DNA of 9,073 bases from an uncultured Solirubrobacter sp. (GCA_937871635.1 CALMNS010000812.1:1-9073); one strand, 5' to 3'. Shown: positions 1 to 6,329, numbered from the stretch's first letter. Numbers and translations are program-made. Notes: generated by a model from the letters alone, not told the origin.

Positions 1-420
1 CAGCGGAGCGAGCTCGACACCGGGCGGCTGCGCGGGATCACGGTGCTCGTGGTCGACGACGACTTCCGCAACGTCTTCGCGCTCACCGCGCTCCTCGAGC
101 GCTGTGAAGCCACCGTCATCGCCGCCGAGAGCGGCCCGGAGGCGATCGCCGTCCTCGAGCGCACCCCCGCCGTCGATCTCATCTTGATGGACATCATGAT
201 GCCGGTGATGGACGGCTACGCCGTGATGCGGGCCATCCGGGCCGTCGACCGGTTCGACGCGACGCCGATCATCGCCGTCACCGCCAAGGTGGTGGCCGGC
301 GAGCGCGAGCGCTGCGTGGACGCGGGGGCCAACGACTACGTCCCCAAGCCGGTCGGCACCGCCGACCTGCTCACCGCCATCGGGCCCTGGCTGCCCGCGA
401 CGGCCCCGGTGGCCTCATGA
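1..420 (+). CDS. Receiver (REC) domain at the C-terminus of a truncated gene, probably a hybrid histidine kinase
   Basis: The frame is open from the first base of the window to a TGA at 418-420 (139 codons), so the 5' end lies upstream. A GTG at 43 would begin exactly at the first receiver strand, but in-frame residues before it (LRGI just ahead of VLVVDDD) look like the usual linker into a terminal receiver, so I treat the gene as partial. Receiver landmarks are all present: acidic cluster DDD (codons 55-63), phospho-acceptor Asp in LMDIMMP (codon 190-192), Thr in AVTAK and Lys in PKPV (codon 346-348). The RNVFALT motif after the acidic cluster is typical of last receivers in large HAMP/GAF hybrid kinases. 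A stand-alone response regulator is the alternative. The receiver would accept phosphate from a kinase or exchange it with the HPt protein encoded downstream. The gene overlaps the next by four bases (ATGA). Confidence 0.85.
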   Translation, partial: QRSELDTGRLRGITVLVVDDDFRNVFALTALLERCEATVIAAESGPEAIAVLERTPAVDLILMDIMMPVMDGYAVMRAIRAVDRFDATPIIAVTAKVVAGERERCVDAGANDYVPKPVGTADLLTAIGPWLPATAPVAS

Positions 421-2405
421 CCAGCGCTCCGACCGTGACCGTCCTGCTCGTCGACGACAACCCCGCCAAGCGGCTGGCGCTCAAGGCCGTGCTGGCGCCG
501 CTCGGCTACACCGTCGTCGAAGCCGACTCCGGGATGGCGGCGCTGCGCTGCCTCATGGAGGAGGACTTCGCGGTGATCCTCCTCGACGTCCGCATGCCGA
601 CGATGAACGGGTTCGAGACGGCCGCCCTCATCCGCCAGCGCCGCCAATCGGAGATGACCCCGATCATCTTCATCACGGCGCACGGCAGCGACGAGATCCT
701 CGACACGGAGCGCTACTCCGAAGGCGCGGTCGACTTCATCTTCGCCCCGGTCCCTCCGGACGAGCTCCGCGCCAAGGTCTCCGTCTTCGCGAACCTCTTC
801 GTGCGGGCGGAGGAGCTCGCCGAGCAGGCCCGCAAGGTGCGCGCCTCCGCCGACCAGCTGCGCCTGCTCACCGACGCGGCCCCCATCGGGATCTTCCAGA
901 CCGACGCCGAGGATCGGTACCGGTACACGAACCCGCGCTGGAGCGAGATCACCGGCATCCCGTCCGACGAGGCGGCCGGGCGCGACTGGACCGCGATCCT
1001 CGGGTCCGAGGCGCGCGCCGGGCACATCGTCGAGCTGCCCGGGACCGAAGGGCACCCGGCGGAGTCGTGCGAGCGGTTCGAGATCCGGGTCCCCGGCGAG
1101 GCGCCGCGGATCGTGCTCGTCACCTCGAAGCCCGTCCCCCGCAGCGACGGGGGAGAAGCGGGACGGGTGGGCACGCTCGCCGACATCACCGCCGAGGTGG
1201 GCGCCGAGGCGGCCATGGCCCACGCCCGCGACGAGGCGACCGAGGCGTCACGGCTCAAGTCGGACTTCCTGGCCAACATGAGCCACGAGATCCGGACGCC
1301 GATGAACGGCGTGCTCGGGATGACCGACCTCCTGCTCGAGACGGACCTCGACGCGCTCCAACGCGACTACGCGCAGACCGTGCGCAACTCGGGGGAGGGG
1401 CTGATGACGATCATCAACGACATCCTCGACTTCTCGAAGGCTGAGGCCGGGAAGGTCGAGGTCGAGGACGTCGAGTTCCCGCTGCGGACTCTCGTCGGCG
1501 ACATCGTCGGCCTGCTCGCGGGTCCGGCCCACGGCCGGGGGCTCGCGGTGGCCGCGGTGATCGACGCTGCCGTCCCCGCGGTGGCCAGCGGCGATCCGGG
1601 CCGGCTGCGCCAGGTCCTGACCAACCTGATCGGCAACGCCATCAAGTTCACCAAGGCCGGCGAGGTCGTCGTGCGCGTCGGCGTCGCCGAGGACGCGGGG
1701 GCGGAGGTCGTCGTCCGCTTCGAGGTCTCCGACACGGGGGAGGGCATCGCGCCGGACAAGCTCGCGACAATCTTCCAGCCCTTCGTCCAGGCCGACTCGT
1801 CCACCACCCGCAGGTACGGGGGCACCGGCCTGGGGCTCGCCATCTCGAGGCACCTCGTCGGGCTCATGGGGGGCGACTGCGGGGTCACGAGCCGGCTCGG
1901 GGAGGGGAGCACCTTCTGGTTCACGGTCCGCGTCCACGACCCCAAGGCCGCGCCGCCGCCGCCCGAACCGGTCGCCACCGCGGTGGACGCGCCGGCCGGG
2001 GGCGGCCCGCCCGCTCCCGTCGCCGACTCGGGACAGCTGCTGCTGGCCGAGGACAACCTGATCAACCAGAAGGTGGCCGTCGCGATGCTGTCGGGCGCCG
2101 GGTACCGGGTCGACACCGTGCTCGACGGGGCGGCGGCCGTGCAGGCCGTCGCCGCCCGGTCCTACGACGCCATCCTGATGGACTGCCAGATGCCCGAGCT
2201 CAACGGCTACGAGGCGACGGCCGCCATCCGCGCCCACGAGGGCCCGGACCGGCGCACGCCGATCATCGCCCTCACCGCCGGAGCCCGGCGGGAGGACCGT
2301 GAGCGCTGCCTGGCCGAGGGCATGGACAGCTACCTGGCCAAGCCCGTGAGCAAGGACGCCCTCCTCGCGCTCGTGGCCCGTCTGGTCAAGGACGGGCGGT
2401 CATGA
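417..2405 (+). CDS. Soluble hybrid sensor histidine kinase, REC-PAS-HisKA-HATPase-REC
   Basis: This 662-residue protein has no membrane segment. In order: receiver 1 (about 7-125; D13/D14, phospho-acceptor D57), a helical linker (126-148), a PAS domain (about 149-262, with the TNPRWSEITG core), HisKA (about 280-345, H290 in SHEIRTP), HATPase_c (about 393-507; N-box N403/N407, DTGEGI at 439-444, GTGLGL at 469-474), a Pro/Ala linker (508-537) and receiver 2 (about 540-658; E545/D546, D589 in LMDCQMP, T620, K642). Established chemistry: ATP-dependent autophosphorylation at H290, then transfer to D589 and on to an HPt histidine. The PAS ligand cannot be deduced. In receiver 1 the usual Lys of the KP motif is Ala (A110, FAPV). 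Its ATG overlaps the upstream stop as ATGA, implying translational coupling, and its own stop overlaps the HPt start the same way. The kinase core closely resembles that of the gene at 2764-4914, including 22 identical bases (1418-1439 and 3888-3909), suggesting paralogy. Confidence 0.95.
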   Translation: MTSAPTVTVLLVDDNPAKRLALKAVLAPLGYTVVEADSGMAALRCLMEEDFAVILLDVRMPTMNGFETAALIRQRRQSEMTPIIFITAHGSDEILDTERYSEGAVDFIFAPVPPDELRAKVSVFANLFVRAEELAEQARKVRASADQLRLLTDAAPIGIFQTDAEDRYRYTNPRWSEITGIPSDEAAGRDWTAILGSEARAGHIVELPGTEGHPAESCERFEIRVPGEAPRIVLVTSKPVPRSDGGEAGRVGTLADITAEVGAEAAMAHARDEATEASRLKSDFLANMSHEIRTPMNGVLGMTDLLLETDLDALQRDYAQTVRNSGEGLMTIINDILDFSKAEAGKVEVEDVEFPLRTLVGDIVGLLAGPAHGRGLAVAAVIDAAVPAVASGDPGRLRQVLTNLIGNAIKFTKAGEVVVRVGVAEDAGAEVVVRFEVSDTGEGIAPDKLATIFQPFVQADSSTTRRYGGTGLGLAISRHLVGLMGGDCGVTSRLGEGSTFWFTVRVHDPKAAPPPPEPVATAVDAPAGGGPPAPVADSGQLLLAEDNLINQKVAVAMLSGAGYRVDTVLDGAAAVQAVAARSYDAILMDCQMPELNGYEATAAIRAHEGPDRRTPIIALTAGARREDRERCLAEGMDSYLAKPVSKDALLALVARLVKDGRS

Positions 2406-2758
2406 GCGCCGAGGTCCTCGACCGAGCCGTCGTCGACGAGCTCGAGGCGCTCGGGGGCGAGGAGCTCCTGAGCGAGCTCGTCACCCTGTTCGTCTCGGAG
2501 ACGACCCCGCTGCTCGCCGAGCTCCGGGCGGCGTTCGAGTCCGGCGACGCCGCCGGCGTCGCCCGTCTCGGCCACCGGGTCAAGGGGAGCTCGAGCCAGC
2601 TCGGCGGCTCGCGACTGGCGGCGGCGTGCTCGGCGCTCGAGCAGCGCGGGCTCGCCGGCGGTCTCGACGGCGCGCAAGACGACCTCCGAGCCGTCGAGGA
2701 CGGCTTCGGCGCGCTGCGCCAAGCGCTCCAGGACCGGCTCGCCGCACCGGCCGCCTGA
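2402..2758 (+). CDS. Stand-alone histidine phosphotransfer (HPt) protein
   Basis: This 118-residue, mostly helical protein is about the size of a single HPt domain. The phospho-accepting histidine is H58 in GHRVKGSSSQLG, matching the family pattern AHxLKGSSxxxG; it sits midway along the chain as expected for the four-helix bundle, followed by a helix rich in Ala and Leu (RLAAACSALEQ). It has no kinase or output domain. HPt proteins carry phosphate from a hybrid kinase's receiver to the receiver of a final response regulator. Lying between two hybrid kinases whose C-terminal receivers are both intact, it is the natural shared shuttle of the cassette. The start ATG overlaps the previous stop (ATGA), and AAGGA at 2388-2392 lies 9 bases upstream as a ribosome binding site. 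The next gene begins 5 bases after its stop. The assignment is firm; the final receiver partner is not in view, unless it is the one at 1-420. Confidence 0.93.
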   Translation: MSAEVLDRAVVDELEALGGEELLSELVTLFVSETTPLLAELRAAFESGDAAGVARLGHRVKGSSSQLGGSRLAAACSALEQRGLAGGLDGAQDDLRAVEDGFGALRQALQDRLAAPAA

Positions 2759-2763
2759 CGGTC

Positions 2764-4914
2764 ATGGCCGCTCCGGCCACGCCATCGCCGGGCGCGGTCC
2801 CGGGCGCCCCGCTGCCCTTCCGCGCGGCCGTCCGGCTCGTCGGCTGGCTCGTGGTCGTCGCCGCCTGCGCCGTCCTCGTCGGCTGGACGCTCGACGTCGA
2901 GCACCTCAAGTCGGTCAGCCCCGGCGCCGTGGGGATGAAGGCGCTCACCGCGGTCGGCCTGGTGTGCGCCGGCGGGTCGCTGCTCCTGCGGGTGGCGGGC
3001 TCGGGTCCCGGTTCCGCCGGACGCCGAGCCGCCGCCGCGGGCCTCGCGGCGGTTCCGGGCCTCCTCGGGGCGCTCGTGCTCGCCCAGTTCGGGCTGGGAC
3101 GCGACCTGGGCATCGACGAGCTGCTGTTCGTCGACGACGCCGGGCGGGCGCTGGGCGTCCCGCATCCGGGACGCGTCCCACTGACGACCGCCGTCTGCTT
3201 CCTCCTCACCACCGCGGCGCTCCTTCTGTTCGAGCGCCAGCCCCGCCGCGGCTGGCGCCTGGCCGAGCTGGCCATGGTGCCGGTGGCGGTGATCGCCGGG
3301 ATGGCCATCCTCGGCTACGCCTACTCCGTTCCGGCCTTCTACGGCCCGGCGGCGGCCGGGGAGATGGCCGTCAACGCGGCGGGCTGCTTCGTCGCGCTCG
3401 CCGCGGCCATCGTCCTCGCCCGACCGCGAGGACGCCTGCCCCGCCTTGCGACGACAAACGGTCCGGTCGGGTCGATGCTGCGGCGCCTCGGTCCGTTCGT
3501 CGTCCTCGTCCCCCTGGCGCTCGGCTGGATGCGCCTGCGCAGCATCCAGTGGGGGATCCTCGAGCCCGAGGCGGCGGCCTGGTGGCTGAGCGGCGCGACG
3601 ATGGTCGGCTTCGCGGGGATGGTCGCCTGGTGCGCGTCCGTGCTGAGCCGGGCCGACGACGAGCGCCGGCGGCTCGAGGCGGCGACGGAGGACGCCCGCG
3701 ACCACGCCCTGGAGATGTCACGCGTCAAGTCCGACTTCGTGGCCAACATGAGCCACGAGCTCCGCACGCCGCTCAACGGGGTGATCGGGACGACCGAGCT
3801 CCTGCTCGGCACGACCCTCGACTCCGAGCAGCGCGAGTACGGCGAGGCGATCCGGACCTCGGGCGACGCGCTGATGGCGGTCATCGGCGACATCCTCGAC
3901 TTCTCGAAGATGGAGGCCGGAAGGCTCGAGCTCGACGAGGCGCCGCTCGCGCTCGAGGAGCACGTGCGCGCCACCTGCGCGCTGATGGGCGGCCAGGCCG
4001 GGGCCAAGGGGCTCGACCTGTCGGTCCGCCTCGGCGACGCGCTGCCGGCCGCGGTGGTCGGGGACGCCGTCCGGCTGCGGCAGATCCTGCTCAACCTCAT
4101 GAGCAACGCGGTGAAGTTCACCGCCGACGGCGGGGTCACCGTCGCGGTGAGCGCCCGCCCGCAGGCCGACGGCCGGGTCCTGGTCGCCTTCGCGGTGACC
4201 GACACCGGGATCGGCGTGCCGCCCGGATCGCTGGCGACGCTGTTCGACTCCTTCACCCAGGCCGACTCCTCGACCACCCGGCGCTACGGCGGGACGGGCC
4301 TCGGCCTGGCCATCTCCAAGCAGCTCGTCGAGCTGATGGGCGGCCGGATCAGGGCCGACAGCGTCGTCGGCGAGGGCAGCCGCTTCTGGTTCGAGGTGCC
4401 CCTCGCCCCCGTGGCCGGCCCGGTCGCCGCGCCGACGCCGGCGGTGGCCCCGCCGTCCGTTCCCGGGACGGCGGACGATCCGGCGCCGCCCGCCGAGGCC
4501 CCGTTCGCCGCGACCGTCTCCGTGCTGGTCGCCGAGGACAACGAGATCAACCAGCTCGTCATCCGCCGCATGCTCGAGAAGCTCGGCTACCACGTCGAGA
4601 TCGCCCGGGACGGTCGCGAGGCCGTCGACCTCCACGCGTCCGGCCGCCACGCGCTCGTGCTCATGGACTGCCAGCTGCCCGAGCTCGACGGCTACGACGC
4701 CACTCGCGAGATCCGCCGGCGGGAGCGCGGCGGCCCGCGCATCCCGATCGTCGCCATGACCGCCCACGCCCTCCAGGGCGACCGCGACAAGTGCCTCGGC
4801 GTCGGCATGGACGACTACCTGAGCAAGCCGCTGCGCTACGAGACCCTCCAGGCCACGCTCGCCCGCGCGCTCGCCGCCCCCGCCGGCACCCGGGAACTCG
4901 CACCCCAGGCCTGA
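2764..4914 (+). CDS. Membrane-bound hybrid sensor histidine kinase, multi-TM sensor-HisKA-HATPase-REC
   Basis: This is a 716-residue protein. The open frame runs further upstream, but residues before the ATG at 2764 are an Arg-rich shadow of the HPt gene, so I start here, 5 bases after the HPt stop; no clear Shine-Dalgarno is seen, consistent with coupled translation. The N-terminal 295 residues are an integral membrane sensor with about eight hydrophobic segments (near 23-41, 58-76, 88-108, 138-156, 168-186, 202-219, 241-256, 274-294). A short helix leads to HisKA (about 321-386, H331 in SHELRTP), HATPase_c (N444/N448, DTGIGV at 480-485, GTGLGL at 510-515), a Pro/Ala linker (548-582) and a receiver (584-702; E591/D592, D635 in LMDCQLP, T666, K688). 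All catalytic residues are present. The membrane part contains three copies of a PG/AG-x-hydrophobic-TA repeat; I know similar N-termini in PAS kinases but cannot name the ligand. It should autophosphorylate and feed the cassette's HPt protein. Confidence 0.93.
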   Translation: MAAPATPSPGAVPGAPLPFRAAVRLVGWLVVVAACAVLVGWTLDVEHLKSVSPGAVGMKALTAVGLVCAGGSLLLRVAGSGPGSAGRRAAAAGLAAVPGLLGALVLAQFGLGRDLGIDELLFVDDAGRALGVPHPGRVPLTTAVCFLLTTAALLLFERQPRRGWRLAELAMVPVAVIAGMAILGYAYSVPAFYGPAAAGEMAVNAAGCFVALAAAIVLARPRGRLPRLATTNGPVGSMLRRLGPFVVLVPLALGWMRLRSIQWGILEPEAAAWWLSGATMVGFAGMVAWCASVLSRADDERRRLEAATEDARDHALEMSRVKSDFVANMSHELRTPLNGVIGTTELLLGTTLDSEQREYGEAIRTSGDALMAVIGDILDFSKMEAGRLELDEAPLALEEHVRATCALMGGQAGAKGLDLSVRLGDALPAAVVGDAVRLRQILLNLMSNAVKFTADGGVTVAVSARPQADGRVLVAFAVTDTGIGVPPGSLATLFDSFTQADSSTTRRYGGTGLGLAISKQLVELMGGRIRADSVVGEGSRFWFEVPLAPVAGPVAAPTPAVAPPSVPGTADDPAPPAEAPFAATVSVLVAEDNEINQLVIRRMLEKLGYHVEIARDGREAVDLHASGRHALVLMDCQLPELDGYDATREIRRRERGGPRIPIVAMTAHALQGDRDKCLGVGMDDYLSKPLRYETLQATLARALAAPAGTRELAPQA

Positions 4915-5020
4915 GCGTCGATCGGGGCGGGGCCCGCGGGCGCGTGCTCCCGTGGCCGCTTCGGTGTTGAGGCGGACCGGAGGTCAACGACGCTCGGGTG
5001 AGGGCGTCGCGGCGTCCCTT

Positions 5021-5100
5021 CGGAGGGGCCACGATCCGCTCCTTGCGCCGTCGCGCCGGCCGCGAAGCGGACCGAAGCCCCCGGAGGGGCCACGATCCGC
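5021..5100 (+). repeat. 19-bp perfect direct repeat, two copies
   Basis: The sequence CGGAGGGGCCACGATCCGC occurs at 5021-5039 and again, identical, at 5082-5100, a period of 61 bases. Each copy forms the 5' arm of its own stem-loop (5024-5081 and 5085-5143), so the element appears to be a tandem duplication of a palindromic unit of about 60 bases whose 3' arms have since diverged. Two copies and paired arms do not resemble a CRISPR array. Confidence 0.9.
5024..5081 (+). repeat. Stem-loop 1 of the palindromic element
   Basis: Bases 5025-5040 (GGGGCCACGATCCGCT) pair with 5066-5081 (AGCGGACCGAAGCCCC) at 13 of 16 positions. The 25-base loop is itself GC-rich and could fold further. This is the more degenerate of the two related units; no T-tract follows. 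Confidence 0.65.
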
Positions 5101-5143
5101 CGCATGGCGCGTCGCGCGCACCATGGAGCGGATCGAGGCCCCT
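5085..5143 (+). repeat. Stem-loop 2 of the palindromic element
   Basis: Bases 5085-5100 (AGGGGCCACGATCCGC) pair with 5128-5143 (GCGGATCGAGGCCCCT) at 15 of 16 positions. The interior continues to pair: CATGG at 5103-5107 with CCATG at 5121-5125, and GCGCG tracts further in. The whole 59-base segment can therefore fold into one long, nearly continuous hairpin, the best stem in the window. It lacks the T-tract of an intrinsic terminator. Confidence 0.75.
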
Positions 5144-5165
5144 CGCCGAGGTCGGGCCGGCTTCA

Positions 5166-5201
5166 GCGCCGCGCGAGGGAGGCCGAATGGGCGCGCGCCG
5201 C
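5166..5201 (+). repeat. Weak stem-loop 3 of the palindromic element
   Basis: Bases 5166-5175 (GCGCCGCGCG) pair with 5192-5201 (CGCGCGCCGC) at 9 of 10 positions around a 16-base loop. Outside it, GGCTTC (5159-5164) and GAAGCC (5230-5235) are also complementary, with the CGGG tract interrupting the 3' side. In sequence of this GC content such stems arise easily by chance, so this one is less certain than the other two. Confidence 0.4.
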
Positions 5202-5208
5202 TCCGCGA

Positions 5209-5230
5209 CGGGCGGGCGGGCGGGCGGGCG
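5209..5230 (+). repeat. (CGGG)5 tetranucleotide tract with G-quadruplex pattern
   Basis: Five perfect CGGG units are followed by CG. Five runs of three guanines separated by single cytosines (5210-5228) fit the strictest G-quadruplex consensus, with one-base loops, on the plus strand; the minus strand would be an i-motif candidate. The tract lies in the 3' part of the palindromic element, downstream of the kinase operon. Simple tracts like this can change copy number by slippage. Confidence 0.8.
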
Positions 5231-5311
5231 AAGCCTCCTCGCACCCTCACCCGAGCGCGTTTGACCTCCGGTCCGCCTCACCGCCGCAGCGCGTCGGGAG
5301 AACGTCGTCAC

Positions 5312-6277
5312 CTACGCAGCCGACCGGTCCCCCACGAGCAGCGCGGCGCCGATCGCGCCGCCCAGGTCGCCCAGCTCCGCCGTGCGGACGGCCGGCGGGC
5401 GGTAGTCGGAGAACAGGTGCGGGAGCATCGCCCGCTCGATGCGCTCGGTGTAGGGCGCACCGAGCCGCACCCCCAGGCCGCCGCCGATGATGACCGCCTC
5501 GACGTCGAGCAGGTTGACGGCGGAGGCCACCCCCGCCCCGAGCGCCTCGATGGCCCGATCGATCAGCGACACGGCGACCTGGTCGCCCTGCTCGAGGGCC
5601 CGCGCGAACACGCCGCTGGTCAGGCGCTCGCGGCCCCGCTTCTCCATGATCCTGAACAGCTCGGTCGGCGTGCCGTCGGCGAGCTCGCGCCGGGCGCGCG
5701 CCTCCATCGCCCCCCGGCCGGCGTAGGCCTCCATGCAGCCCTTGCGACCGCACGGGCACCGGGCGCCGCCGAGCTTGACCACCATGTGGCCGATCTCGCC
5801 GGCCGACGCCCGGCCGTGCCACAGCCGGCCGTCGAGCACCACGCCGCCCCCGACGCCGGTGCCCCAGAAGACGCCGAGCAGCGACGAGTAGGGCCGGCCC
5901 GCGCCGAGCTCGTACTCGGCGACGGTGGCGACGTCCACATCGTTGGCCAGCGAGACGGGGAGCCCGAGGTCCTCGCCGAGGACGGAGGCCACCGGGAAGC
6001 TGCCCGTCCAGTCGGGCAGGTTGCGGGCGCTGGTCACCGTCCCGGCCGCGTCGTCGACGTCGCCCGGGGACCCGAGGCCGACCCCATCGAGCGCCGCTGG
6101 GTCGAGCTCCGCGTCGGCGGCCGCCTCGCGGACCGCCGCGGCCACCGCCGCGACGACGTCGCCCGGCCCGCCGACCGTCGGGGTCGGCCGCCGGGAGGAG
6201 CCCAGGACGCGCCGGTCGGGATCCAGGACGACCGCCTGGATCTTCGTGCCTCCGAGGTCGACACCAGCACACGCCAT
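5312..6277 (-). CDS. ROK-family sugar kinase, probable glucokinase
   Basis: This 321-residue protein has the full ROK layout and the usual length of the enzyme members. The N-terminal phosphate-binding motif DLGGTK is at 7-12, the catalytic Asp is D113 in ANDVD (family pattern ENDAN), the second nucleotide-binding glycines GTGVGGG are at 139-145, and the ROK signature runs from E161-x-G-H164 to a zinc site built from H164, C174, C176 and C181 (CPCGRKGC). The family phosphorylates glucose or other hexoses with ATP (or polyphosphate in some actinobacteria) in the cytoplasm; the exact substrate cannot be read from sequence. There is no N-terminal helix-turn-helix, so it is an enzyme rather than a NagC/XylR-type repressor. 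The frame extends 20 codons upstream, but the ATG at 6277 fits the family N-terminus and has an excellent Shine-Dalgarno 7 bases away. Residue D115 replaces the usual Asn of NDAN. The gene is transcribed divergently from cydA and convergently with the kinase operon. Confidence 0.93.
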   Translation of the reverse strand: MACAGVDLGGTKIQAVVLDPDRRVLGSSRRPTPTVGGPGDVVAAVAAAVREAAADAELDPAALDGVGLGSPGDVDDAAGTVTSARNLPDWTGSFPVASVLGEDLGLPVSLANDVDVATVAEYELGAGRPYSSLLGVFWGTGVGGGVVLDGRLWHGRASAGEIGHMVVKLGGARCPCGRKGCMEAYAGRGAMEARARRELADGTPTELFRIMEKRGRERLTSGVFARALEQGDQVAVSLIDRAIEALGAGVASAVNLLDVEAVIIGGGLGVRLGAPYTERIERAMLPHLFSDYRPPAVRTAELGDLGGAIGAALLVGDRSAA

Positions 6278-6282
6278 TGAGA

Positions 6283-6291
6283 CTCCTCCTC
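6283..6291 (-). promoter_or_regulatory. Strong Shine-Dalgarno of the ROK kinase
   Basis: Read on the minus strand this is GAGGAGGAG, containing a full AGGAGG (6290-6285) that ends 7 bases before the ATG at 6277. It is the strongest ribosome binding site in the window and fixes the start against the in-frame ATG at 6337. Confidence 0.85.
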
Positions 6292-6329
6292 GCTCCTGCG
6301 CCCGATCACCGTCGGCCGCCACCCCGGGA

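Larger units (their letters stand above)
4968..5280. repeat. Composite element bounded by 39-bp imperfect inverted repeats
   Basis: The left arm (4968-5006, beginning TGAGGCGGACCGGAGGTC) and right arm (5242-5280, ending GACCTCCGGTCCGCCTCA) are reverse complements at 35 of 39 positions by hand alignment. The outer 20 bases match perfectly, and three of the four mismatches are clustered in the middle. The arms enclose 235 bases containing two related stem-loops, a weaker third one and a CGGG tract. No target-site duplication is apparent at the edges (TGT on the left, CCG on the right), and no transposase is present. Possible identities are a MITE-like non-autonomous element, a REP/BIME-like cluster, or a structured RNA. 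I do not recognise the family. Confidence 0.8.
4915..5311. other. Non-coding region between convergent genes, filled by a palindromic element
   Basis: These 397 bases lie between the stop of the membrane kinase (plus strand) and the stop of the ROK kinase (minus strand). Long open frames exist on both strands only because stop codons are rare at this GC content. Their products are Arg/Pro/Gly-rich without domains, and none has a convincing ribosome binding site. From 4915 to 4967 I see only a 10-bp perfect palindrome, GCCCGCGGGC at 4932-4941. From 4968 to 5280 the region is a structured repeat element, described in separate entries. From 5281 to 5311 there is nothing recognisable. No T-tract follows any stem, so a classical intrinsic terminator is not supported, though stable stems between convergent genes could still block read-through both ways. 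Confidence 0.8.

Noticed and set aside
2626..2763. Upstream extension of the membrane kinase to the start at 2626
   Set aside because: The extra 46 residues are Arg-rich and lie within the HPt gene in another frame. The ATG at 2764 directly precedes the first sensible membrane-protein sequence.
5021..5100. Short direct repeats as a CRISPR array
   Set aside because: There are only two copies, each is one arm of its own hairpin, there is no third spacer, and no cas genes are nearby.
5085..5143. Classical Rho-independent terminator
   Set aside because: The stem is strong, but no run of T follows on either strand; it may still affect read-through.
4968..5280. Complete insertion sequence
   Set aside because: No transposase or fragment of one is encoded between the inverted repeats, and no target-site duplication is visible.
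5312..6277. ROK protein as a transcriptional repressor of the cyd operon
   Set aside because: The N-terminus goes directly into the phosphate-binding motif; the helix-turn-helix domain of NagC/XylR-type regulators is absent.
4952..6280. Long plus-strand open frame across the intergenic region and the ROK gene
   Set aside because: Its product is Arg/His/Pro-rich without domains, it lacks a ribosome binding site, and it is antisense to a clearly recognisable ROK kinase. It is a product of rare stop codons at high GC.
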